From: JALYQB01 sp035640155 | Lineage (GTDB): Bacteria > Actinomycetota > Actinomycetes > Mycobacteriales > Pseudonocardiaceae | Length of the DNA stretch: 10,279 nt | NCBI GenBank assembly: GCA_035640155.1 | Contig: DASQWR010000067.1 | Span: 1 to 10,279 of the forward strand | Direction of reading: 5' to 3' | Part shown: positions 1 to 5,299 of the stretch, one piece after another | Layout of the letters: every line of letters begins with the position of its first letter | Numbering within the stretch: the stretch's first letter is position 1 | Position numbers and translations under genes: made by a program | Notes under the pieces: model-generated | Database searches by the model: none | Seen by the model: only the letters and a program-made list of their open reading frames with translations | Told to the model about the DNA's origin: nothing

Positions 1-1
1 A

Positions 2-162
2 CTCGAGGCGGCCTTGCGGGACCGGATCGCGCAGGAGCACGGCCCGCAGGGCGACTGGCCGCACGGCGACGGGCTCTACGCGCATCTCGACGTGCACCGG
101 CCGTGGCCGGTGCCGTTGGCGGACGAGGAGTGCTGGGAGGGCGACTGGGTGATCACCCATGA
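2..162 (+). pseudogene. C-terminal part of an unrecognised element gene, probable frameshift at its end
   Basis: The gene enters from the left edge. In the frame beginning at base 2 it reads as a hydrophilic, Trp- and acid-rich protein with stretches such as PQGDWPHGDGLYAHLDVHRP and ECWEGDWVITH. I do not recognise the family. The frame then runs on without a natural ending into low-complexity Gly/Arg/Ala sequence. One frame over, a TGA at 160-162 overlaps the ATG at 159 of the next gene as ATGA, the usual coupling in this DNA. One base missing from the CCC run at 157-159 would join the coding frame to that stop. The ending at 162 is therefore inferred. Confidence 0.4.
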
Positions 163-350
163 GCGGCCAGCGGCGAGTGCACCGGGCCGCGGGAGCACCG
201 GGTGTGGTGCCGTGGGTGCACCGCGCTGTACCCCGGCGGCGGGGAGTACTGCGGGTGGCCGCTGCCGGAGTGCCAGGTCGAGTGGCCGTGCAGCGTCGTG
301 CGGACCATGGCCGCCGCGTTGTCGGGCCGGTGCGCATGCTGGCCTCATGA
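159..350 (+). pseudogene. Small Cys-rich (zinc-ribbon-like) protein with two compensating frameshifts
   Basis: ATG at 159 and TGA at 348-350 share a frame, which is open for 63 residues, but its middle reads as Arg/Val-rich nonsense. One frame over, from about 199 to 318, the middle reads VWCRGCTALYPGGGEYCGWP and then LPECQVEWPCSVVRTMAAAL: four widely spaced Cys pairs or singles with Pro/Gly turns, like a small zinc-binding protein. The original was probably MSGQRRV..., the Cys core, then GPVRMLAS. That needs two opposite frameshifts, near 200 and near 315. Small Cys proteins ending in a RT-x-AAAL-like helix occur in actinomycete plasmids and integrative elements; the exact family is not identified. 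As written, the product would keep its ends and lose its metal-binding core. Confidence 0.45.
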
Positions 351-717
351 TGTCGGTGCAGCAGCGCAACAGTGCCCTTCCGACACTGCGGTTGGGTGGT
401 ACCAGGCCAGCAGGGCCTCGGTCGGGCCGTGGACTTCTAGGCTGTCGGGGCGCTCATCGGCGCACCCCCGGATCAGCTCGCCGACGGCGCCGAGCAGCCA
501 CACCAACATCAGCACCAAGCGCTCCGACACCCCAGGCGGGCTGCCCGGTCGCGACGTGGACCATCAGCAGCACCCAGGACACGACCACCAGCCCGATGCG
601 CATCACATCGGCCGGCGAGACGTGCCGGGACTTCCAGGTCTGGCGGATCCAGTGCGCGGTGACGAACACCGGGATGCCCACGCTGGCCAGCGGGGGCCAA
701 ACCGGGGGCCAACGTGT
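345..717 (-). pseudogene. Small membrane protein of the integrative element, frameshifted
   Basis: Read leftward, one frame gives WPPLASVGIPVFVTAHWIRQ, a short basic stretch, then a hydrophobic segment DVMRIGLVVVSWVLLMVHVA ending in TGQPAW. A second frame continues at once with SERLVLMLVWLLGAVGELIR, a second membrane segment, then an acidic tail and a stop at 345. Removing one base from the C4 run at 530-533 joins the two frames into one protein with at least two membrane helices. The 5' end is also disturbed: a stop at 718-720 lies just ahead, next to a 12-base tandem repeat. It resembles the small membrane proteins near conjugation genes in actinomycete elements, but I cannot name the family. 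Confidence 0.5.
691..712. repeat. Tandem direct repeat, 10 of 12 bases
   Basis: CGGGGGCCAA occurs at 691-700 and again at 703-712, a 12-base period. It lies at the 5' end of the frameshifted membrane-protein gene, where its reading frame runs into a stop. The 12-base unit does not itself change frame. A replication-slippage duplication is the simple explanation. Confidence 0.6.
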
Positions 718-824
718 TCAGGCCCCGGCCGACTCAGCGCGACCCACTCAGAGCGTTTGCGCAGATGAGGAAATGAGACCCCGGTTTGGCTTCGCCCAAA
801 TCAGGGCATGTCCGCCGGGATTGC

Positions 825-867
<43 letters not shown>

Positions 868-896
868 AGTTTTAGTTCAGTAGTTGTTCTGGCAGG

Positions 897-1361
897 TCAG
901 CGCTGTTCACATAAGCACGCGCCAGGTGTTCGCGGGGGTTGCCTCACGGTGGGGTTGATCGACTGCGTTGGGGTGAGCCTGGCCGGATCGTCGCAATCGT
1001 GTGCGTCTATGGGCCTGCGCGAGGGCGATGCCGCAGTGACCGTGCCCAGGCCCGCGATCAAGCTGATGCTGACGTTGAGTGCGGCCAGTAACCGGGCACG
1101 GTCGCCAGCAGCGCGCAGTGTCTCGTAGCTGAACGTCGAATAGGTGCTCAGTGCCCCGCAGAACCCGGTCCCTGCTACCGCCATTACCGGGCCGGCGGCG
1201 GGTAGGGCGGCGAGAATCGCGAGTAGCAGCGAACCGATCACGTTGACCAGCAGCGTGCCGAAGGGGAACACCGAGTCGTGCCGGGTCTGCACTGCCCGGT
1301 CCAGCAGGTACCGCGCGGGTGCGCCGAGCGCGGCGCCCAGCGCCACCCACAGCACGGTCAC
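897..1361 (-). CDS. crcB: Fluoride channel subunit CrcB/Fluc (second copy), C terminus frameshifted
   Basis: CrcB/Fluc proteins are small four-helix membrane channels that export fluoride as dual-topology dimers or paired heterodimers. Visible marks are the first helix with GxxLGAPARY, the GTLLVNVIGSLLL helix, the GFCGALSTYSTFSYE segment (Phe-box region) and a fourth helix SLIAGLGTVTA. The GTG start at 1361 overlaps the stop of the DUF190 gene as GTGA, which fixes it. Near 1031 the frame is lost. The next frame reads GIALAQAHRR, a natural end of helix 4, while the annotated frame instead adds about 45 hydrophilic residues. At 154 aa it exceeds the usual 120-130. One missing base explains this. 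The channel core may survive, but helix 4 is cut short. The first Phe-box position is Tyr here. Confidence 0.75.
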   Translation of the reverse strand: MTVLWVALGAALGAPARYLLDRAVQTRHDSVFPFGTLLVNVIGSLLLAILAALPAAGPVMAVAGTGFCGALSTYSTFSYETLRAAGDRARLLAALNVSISLIAGLGTVTAASPSRRPIDAHDCDDPARLTPTQSINPTVRQPPRTPGACLCEQR

Positions 1362-1710
1362 GACACGCTGCTCTCGTGACCGCGGCCGACGTAGCGGATC
1401 ACCTCAACCGGGTCGAGGATCACCAGCCCCTCACCGATCAGCTCGTCGAGTTGCGGCAGGAGCGCGCGGATCTTGTCCAGCGCGTCGATGATGACGATCA
1501 CCATCGGCAGGTCCTGCGACAGTGACAGGATCCGCTCCGTGTGGATGTGGTTGGAGGCGCCGTAGCCTTCCACGCCACGCAGCGCCGTCGCCCCGGCTAG
1601 TCGCCCTGGTGTGCGCTATGCAGGATCTCGGTGTAGAGCGGCTTGTGGTGCCACTTGTCGAACTCGCCGACGAAGATCGTCAAGCGCAAGGCCGAGCCCT
1701 GCAGCTTCAT
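1358..1710 (-). pseudogene. DUF190 (PII-like) protein between two crcB genes, frameshifted
   Basis: DUF190 proteins have a PII-like ferredoxin fold and are often encoded beside crcB; their role there is not settled. The N terminus MKLQGSALRLTIFVGEFDKW and HHKPLYTEIL, starting at ATG 1710, is typical. After HSAHQG the frame hits TAG (1597-1599). One extra base near 1603-1606, in a CCC run, restores GRLAGATALRGVEGYGASNH followed by IHTERILSLSQDLPMVIVII and the usual end LDPVEVIRYVG. The rebuilt protein is about 117 aa, the normal length. The start overlaps the crcB stop as ATGA and the end overlaps the next crcB as GTGA, so the three genes are one coupled operon. As written, only a 37-residue peptide is made from the first start. 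Confidence 0.8.
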
Positions 1711-2205
1711 GGTCGTTTTCCCTTCCGCTGCGCAGCCCCCAGCGCCCACCGGGTCGCCCCGGAACCGGTGATCACCGCGATCACCGCGGCGGTCACAGTG
1801 GCCATCAGATACAGCAGACCGAGGCCCGCCGCGCCCTCCTCAACCAGCTGCTGCACGTCGATCATGGCGGTGAGAACGTGGTGAACCCGCCCAGCACCCC
1901 GACCCCGAGAAACGGGCGCAGCAGCCGGTGCCCAGTCCCCATGTCGCTGAGGAGCACCATCAGCACACCGATCAGCAGGCATCCGGCAGTGTTGATGCCC
2001 CACGTCGCCCACGGCCACTCGCCGGGGTCGCGAGGGAATATCACGCCGAGCCCGTAGCGGGCCAGCGATCCAACCACCCCCCCACCGCGATCGACCCCAG
2101 CACCGCCACCGGATGCTCACCGAGCTCGCGGCGCTGCCCCGGCGCGTGCAGATCCACGTCCGGATGAACCAGACCGGCCACCACACGCGTGTTCTCCGAG
2201 TCCAT
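1707..2205 (-). pseudogene. crcB: Fluoride channel subunit CrcB/Fluc (first copy) with two frameshifts
   Basis: ATG at 2205 follows AGGAGG (2217-2212) by six bases. The product opens with a hydrophilic leader of about 40 residues (MDSENTRVV...), longer than usual, then the first helix VLGSIAVGG. Frame 1 breaks in a run of seven G (2083-2077 on the minus strand); adding one base gives VVGSLARYGLGVIF. The second segment carries WPWATWGINTAGCLLIGVLM and GVGVLGGFTTFS, then breaks near 1870; adding one base gives TAMIDVQQLVEEG, the expected CrcB continuation, then the last helix and a Lys/Arg tail. All four helices and family motifs are present, so decay is recent or the bases are misread. It is first of the operon and its stop overlaps DUF190. 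Confidence 0.85.
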
Positions 2206-2211
2206 ACCCAG

Positions 2212-2242
2212 CCTCCTACCAGCAACGTTCAGCACTGGTAGG
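2212..2242 (-). promoter_or_regulatory. Leader hairpin overlapping the crcB Shine-Dalgarno
   Basis: CCTACCAG (2215-2222) and CTGGTAGG (2235-2242) are exact reverse complements around a 12-base loop. In the minus-strand message the 3' arm runs into AGGAGG (2217-2212), the ribosome site of the first crcB, so the stem hides part of it. This would suit translational control. I do not see the conserved GAUG and CUGAUG elements of the fluoride riboswitch, so the ligand or role is unknown. The pairing is seen; regulation is inferred. Confidence 0.4.
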
Positions 2243-2368
2243 GACCGTTGGCGGCCCAGGCTGCGCGGTTCTCCCGAGCCGACTCTCCTCGGCGGGACGG
2301 CGGGCCCCACCGCCGAACACCCACGATAGCCGAAACGCGCACCAGCACTGACCTACCTCTACCCAGGC

Positions 2369-2400
2369 TTGACTTTGGAGTGCAGTCCAAGGTTTATCGT
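2369..2400 (+). promoter_or_regulatory. MerR-type promoter with overlapping operator
   Basis: TTGACT (-35, 2369-2374) and TATCGT (-10, 2395-2400) are 20 bp apart, too far for ordinary sigma-70 use. The spacer carries the dyad TTGGA-GTGCAG-TCCAA (2375-2390). Overlong 19-20 bp spacers with a central dyad are the hallmark of MerR-family targets, which the metal-bound regulator untwists. It sits directly ahead of merR, so merR and the gene after it should be self-activated on metal. Transcription would begin at about 2406-2408, next to the ATG. Confidence 0.85.
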
Positions 2401-2407
2401 GAGTTCC

Positions 2408-2839
2408 ATGAGCACCAAGACCCCACAGTCACCAGGTATGCGGGTGGGGGAACTGGCCAAGACCGTCGGCTTAACGCCCGACACGGTCCGCTACTACGAG
2501 CGAGCCGGTCTCCTACCACCGCCAGCGCGTACCCCGGCCGGCTACCGGGCTTATGACACCGATGCGGTCGATCGGCTCAGGTTCATCCAGGGCGCCCAGC
2601 GATTAGGTCTGCGGCTGCAGAACATCGCTGACCTGCTCGCCATCCGGGACACCGGAGCCTGCCCGTGCGAGCCGGCCGAGCAACTGTTGCGCCGGCGCCT
2701 GGCCGAACTCGACGCCGAAATGGCCCGCCTGGCACAGCTACGAGCACAAATCGTGGCCATGGTCGACGCACTACCCACGGCGCAATGTCCGCCCCTGACC
2801 CCGGGCACCTGGTGCCCACCGACCACGGAAGGGAGGTGA
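2408..2839 (+). CDS. MerR-family heavy-metal-responsive transcriptional regulator
   Basis: A 143-residue MerR-family dimer that twists its promoter into active form when it binds metal. Residues 11-41 form the winged helix-turn-helix (MRVGELAKTVGLTPDTVRYY with ERAGLLPPPAR), followed by the GYRAYD wing and a long dimer helix (about 90-122). Likely ligands are C85 and C87 at the head of that helix and C127 and C136 after it. The C127-x8-C136 loop matches the thiol loop of Hg, Zn, Cd or Pb sensors such as MerR and ZntR; which metal is not decidable. ATG 2408 is chosen because an upstream in-frame TTG at 2369 is the -35 box. There is no Shine-Dalgarno and almost no room for a leader, so the message is probably leaderless. 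The gene after it is 5 bases away. Confidence 0.92.
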   Translation: MSTKTPQSPGMRVGELAKTVGLTPDTVRYYERAGLLPPPARTPAGYRAYDTDAVDRLRFIQGAQRLGLRLQNIADLLAIRDTGACPCEPAEQLLRRRLAELDAEMARLAQLRAQIVAMVDALPTAQCPPLTPGTWCPPTTEGR

Positions 2840-2844
2840 CCGCC

Positions 2845-2925
2845 ATGCACACGCCGACTCTGCCCTACAACTGCGACCAGGAATGCACCACCGACGGCTG
2901 CACCTGTGACTGCGACTGCTGCTAA
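2845..2925 (+). CDS. 26-residue Cys-rich, metallothionein-like peptide downstream of merR
   Basis: ATG at 2845 has a strong Shine-Dalgarno GGAGGTGA (2832-2839) that overlaps the merR stop, and the gap to merR is 5 bases, so it is co-transcribed with and probably coupled to the regulator. The peptide has 26 residues and seven Cys: C10, C14, C19, C21, C23, C25 and C26, spaced C-x3-C-x4-C-x-C-x-C-x-CC, with five Asp or Glu between them and no Lys or Arg. CxC repeats are how metallothioneins bind Cu(I), Zn, Cd or Hg clusters, but known bacterial ones (SmtA, MymT) are about twice this length or more. The likely role is buffering the metal its MerR senses. Function is inferred from composition and context; an alternative is a metal-responsive leader peptide for something lost downstream. 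Confidence 0.75.
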   Translation: MHTPTLPYNCDQECTTDGCTCDCDCC

Positions 2926-2943
2926 ACAGGCACCATCATGGCA

Positions 2944-2974
2944 TCATGGCTGCCGAGCGCGCCGGCAGCCATGA
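2944..2974 (+). terminator. Perfect 12-bp hairpin ending the merR-Cys-peptide unit
   Basis: TCATGGCTGCCG (2944-2955) and CGGCAGCCATGA (2963-2974) pair perfectly around the loop AGCGCGC. It starts 19 bases after the Cys-peptide stop. There is no U tract, as is common for actinobacterial terminators. The 5' side includes a CATCATGG tandem duplication just ahead. It may instead be a 3' stabiliser of a very short message. Confidence 0.65.
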
Positions 2975-3139
2975 CAGCAAACACAGGTACCACCCATAGC
3001 CCAGCGACCAGCTGACGCGCTCACGACAAAGCGCCTACTTCCCAGGAAGCCAGCGTCAAGGCACATGCACCAATGGCTCACCGCGGCTCCACCATCACAT
3101 ACCTGCCCCGTCAATGCGGCTTACGACCGCCGCTCGTGA

Positions 3140-3265
3140 GCCGATGCGCGTGGGGATCACACTCTCTGGGACGACCTTCACACCCGTGCCATCGTCTTGA
3201 CCGCGATCCGACAAGATCACCCACACTTTGCGGAGCTGTTCGAGCAGTCAGAGCGGTTCGAATAG
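3140..3265 (+). pseudogene. 3' remnant of an unrecognised gene
   Basis: After a TGA at 3137-3139 the frame gives ADARGDHTLWDDLHTRAIVL then TAIRQDHPHFAELFEQSERFE and TAG at 3263-3265. The amphipathic, balanced composition looks like a genuine protein C terminus (helical, ending in Phe-Glu). There is no ATG, GTG or TTG to start it and no ribosome site, so it is a beheaded remnant of 41 residues. I do not recognise the family. It lies between the merR unit and the HAD gene and may mark the border of a deletion or an old insertion. Confidence 0.45.
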
Positions 3266-3339
3266 CGTCTCAGGACCCCGACAACGTGTTTTTGCGATCT
3301 GTTTCCGCAGACCAGCGCAGGTTCGAGTAGCTAGTGTCA

Positions 3340-3364
3340 GGTGTCCGCCCTAGAGGCGAACACC
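3340..3364. repeat. Imperfect inverted repeat
   Basis: GGTGTCCGCC (3340-3349) pairs with GGCGAACACC (3355-3364) around CTAGA, with one C-A mismatch. There is no gene close by on either side that would make it a clear operator or terminator; the HAD stop is about 145 bases away. Function unknown. Confidence 0.35.
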
Positions 3365-3507
3365 ATCGGGTAACATGTCCTAGCGCGCCGAACTTACAGG
3401 GATCTATTGGGAGAATGTGTTGCCGGGGTTACGGAGGACGCCGGTATCCACGATCATCATCTCCAAGCTCCATCCAGCGCAGTCCGCGCCAGCAGCGGCA
3501 CGAGCCG

Positions 3508-4116
3508 TCAGGCAAGCAGGCCCGCGCTGGCCAGCTCCGAGCGCAGCGACTCGGCCGAGGTGAAGTGGACGGTGGCGATGCCCATCCGACGGGCGCCATC
3601 GACGTTGGACTCCGAGTCGTCGACGAACAGCACATCCTCCGGAGCCGCGCCCAGCACCACCAGCGCCGCAGCGTAGGCGGCCGGGGACGGCTTGGTGGCC
3701 CGGGTGGTGGCGCTGAACAGGGGTATCGCGATCCGGGCGTGCACCGCTGGTAGCACCAGTGGCAGGGTATCGCGCAGCAGTGCGTCGTTGTTCGTCAACA
3801 GGGTGCGGGTCACGCCCGGCGCGACGCTGTCCACGACGGCGAGCACCTGATCGTCCGGGATGAACGCTGATGCCCACAGCCGCGCCAGGTCAAGGTCGTC
3901 GCAGTCCAGTCCCAGCTGGTCACGCAGCACACCTCGGATGTCGGCGGCATCAAGCTCGCCGCGGTCACACTGGTCCACGATGCCCGAACCGTAAAGCCGT
4001 TCATCGACCTCGGCGGTCTCGAGGCCCGAGACGGCAGCGAGGTGCTCAAGCCGCGCCGTGGAGTCGAACCCGCACAGCACACCAGCCAGGTCGAGCAGGA
4101 GATGCCGCGCCGCCAC
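3508..4116 (-). CDS. HAD-superfamily hydrolase, subfamily IA
   Basis: A 202-residue cytosolic phosphatase-type hydrolase. Motif I is LLLDLAGVL with nucleophile D9; the usual second Asp (acid/base) is Ala at 11. Motif II is TLLTNN with T108, motif III is K142 in TRATKPSPAAY, and motif IV is VLFVDDSESNVDGARRMG with D166 and D167. Residues 18-90 form the small helical cap. The length is normal for subfamily IA. The missing second Asp also occurs in family members such as the DLGNV type, so activity could be altered rather than absent. It starts at GTG 4116; no strong ribosome site is visible. It lies 95 bases after hepT on the same strand, so it may share its transcript. The substrate cannot be told from sequence. 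Confidence 0.85.
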   Translation of the reverse strand: MAARHLLLDLAGVLCGFDSTARLEHLAAVSGLETAEVDERLYGSGIVDQCDRGELDAADIRGVLRDQLGLDCDDLDLARLWASAFIPDDQVLAVVDSVAPGVTRTLLTNNDALLRDTLPLVLPAVHARIAIPLFSATTRATKPSPAAYAAALVVLGAAPEDVLFVDDSESNVDGARRMGIATVHFTSAESLRSELASAGLLA

Positions 4117-4211
4117 GGGGAGACTGTAGCCTTCAATCGGCTCGGACTGCCGCTACAAGGCCCGCGGCCCGGCTGGAACTCACCGGCGTGCTGGGCGCCG
4201 ACCGACTACGG

Positions 4212-4640
4212 CTACTCGTTGTCGGCGCGGGCTGCATCGGCAAGGGCCTCGCGAAACCGCTGCAGGTTGTCAACACGGGTGTGCAGAATCTCGATCACAC
4301 GGGTGTCGTCGACGGCGACGTATTCGTGTACGAGCAGGTTGCGGAACCGGGCGGTGTCCCGCAGCTCGGTCACAACGTCGGCGGGGAGGAATCCGCTGTC
4401 GCCCAGCACGGTGAAGACGTCGGCATAGTCGCGCGGTGCACGCAGGCCTTCCGAGGCAACCAGGTGGCGACCGACGTTGATGCAGGCTTCGATCGCGACG
4501 ACGAACCGGTACTTCACGCCGGCGAGCACGTCCTCGTCGGCGAGCAGCGCGTCGGTATCCCGCTTGGCGAGCCGGCGCAGCGCGGCGATCTCCGCGCCGA
4601 GACGGTCGAGCAGGGTTTGGACGCGCAGCGGGTCGACCAC
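4212..4640 (-). CDS. hepT: HepT-like HEPN-domain RNase toxin
   Basis: A 142-residue all-helical HEPN protein (DUF86 type). The RNase motif R-x4-H-x-Y is present as R100-NLLV-H105-E-Y107 in TARFRNLLVHEY; the RNase activity cuts RNA in the dimer cleft. In the studied MntA-HepT pair the Tyr of this motif is AMPylated by MntA, which silences the toxin (established for the Shewanella pair). The family helix AIEACINVGRHL (50-60) and the DYADVFTVLGDSGFL segment are typical. It starts at GTG 4640, only three bases after the mntA stop, so the two are translationally linked with antitoxin first. All key residues are intact, and the toxin should be active if released. Confidence 0.9.
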   Translation of the reverse strand: MVDPLRVQTLLDRLGAEIAALRRLAKRDTDALLADEDVLAGVKYRFVVAIEACINVGRHLVASEGLRAPRDYADVFTVLGDSGFLPADVVTELRDTARFRNLLVHEYVAVDDTRVIEILHTRVDNLQRFREALADAARADNE

Positions 4641-4643
4641 CGA

Positions 4644-5072
4644 TTACCGCCTGCCTTCGGCGATCGCCGCGATCAGCTCGCGGTCCATCGGCCCCGCCCA
4701 GATCTCGACGTCGTCGGCCATCCGGCCGAGCAAGGACTCGTAGGCGACTCGGCCGGGCTCATCGCGGCTGTAGAGCACGATCCGCTGCCGCAGCACCCGC
4801 CCGACGAAACGCACCGGGGCGTCGTTCAGGACGGTCAGCTGGATACCGCCGACCTCCGCGGCAGCGCTGAGGACGTCGGCGCATCGCGACCCGATGCGTT
4901 CGGTCTCGCGGCGCGCCAGGCCGTCGACGAGCACGACGGCGACGTCGACGTCGCTGTCGGCGCGGGCGCGGCCCCCGGCGTGCGAGCCGAACAGGTATGC
5001 GAAGCGCACCGGATACGGGGAGAACGCGTCCCTCGTCCCCCGACGGAGGCGGTCAACGAGTTCACAGCCCAT
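4644..5072 (-). CDS. mntA: MntA-like minimal nucleotidyltransferase antitoxin
   Basis: A 142-residue minimal nucleotidyltransferase. The catalytic GS-x10-D-x-D is G29-S30 to D41-V42-D43 in FGSHAGGRARADSDVDVAVV. In MntA-HepT pairs this enzyme uses ATP to AMPylate the toxin. A third carboxylate usually sits in a later strand of the form VDLVxLN; here the strand is IQLTVLNDAP with Gln78 at that place, and D84 a little further on, so catalysis may be weakened or differently organised. The C-terminal helices (residues 100-140) are normal in length. ATG at 5072 gives a family-typical N terminus; no clear Shine-Dalgarno or promoter is visible. It is first in the two-gene operon, three bases before hepT. 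Confidence 0.88.
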   Translation of the reverse strand: MGCELVDRLRRGTRDAFSPYPVRFAYLFGSHAGGRARADSDVDVAVVLVDGLARRETERIGSRCADVLSAAAEVGGIQLTVLNDAPVRFVGRVLRQRIVLYSRDEPGRVAYESLLGRMADDVEIWAGPMDRELIAAIAEGRR

Positions 5073-5299
5073 GCGCGAAGGTTACCGATCGCATCGGACG
5101 CTCCGGTTTGGGCCAAGCTGCTGCCACCGGGTGCTCACATCGGGAACCGGTCCCCGACGACCTGTCGTGGGTGTAGTGGGGACGCCGGGCGACTGGGCGG
5201 CTGCTGCAGATGGCAAGCCGCCGACAAGTCGATGCGTGAGCGATGAGTTTCGCCGCGTCCCGCGGTCTTAGCCAGTGAACCGAGGAACAGGAGGATGAC

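Larger units (their letters stand above)
2975..3507. other. Gene-poor stretch
   Basis: I see no complete gene here on either strand. It holds the beheaded coding fragment at 3140-3265 and a short imperfect hairpin at 3340-3364. The base composition is lower in GC than the flanks and includes an ATG- and A-rich patch near 2975-3070. It looks like a scar between the metal unit and the HAD gene. Confidence 0.5.

Noticed and set aside
1597..1606. Programmed frameshifting in the DUF190 gene
   Set aside because: No slippery heptamer or stimulatory structure is apparent, and neighbouring genes carry similar unprogrammed breaks, so mutation or sequence error is simpler.
2206..2368. Fluoride riboswitch upstream of the crcB operon
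   Set aside because: Expected for crcB, but I could not find the GAUG and CUGAUG core elements in the minus-strand leader; only an unrelated hairpin over the ribosome site is seen.
2369..2407. TTG at 2369 as the merR start
   Set aside because: It is the first codon of the -35 hexamer of the MerR promoter; starting there would place the promoter inside the gene. The ATG at 2408 begins the family-typical N terminus.
3404..3460. Possible PIN-domain (VapC) toxin start on the minus strand, MMIVDTGVL
   Set aside because: Only nine residues resemble a PIN opening; the frame then becomes unrelated sequence and stops at 3404. Too short to claim, though it could be a remnant.
3870..5246. 458-residue open frame on the plus strand
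   Set aside because: It lies antisense to the HAD, hepT and mntA genes, all of which have family motifs. Its own sequence is a codon-bias shadow with no recognisable domain.
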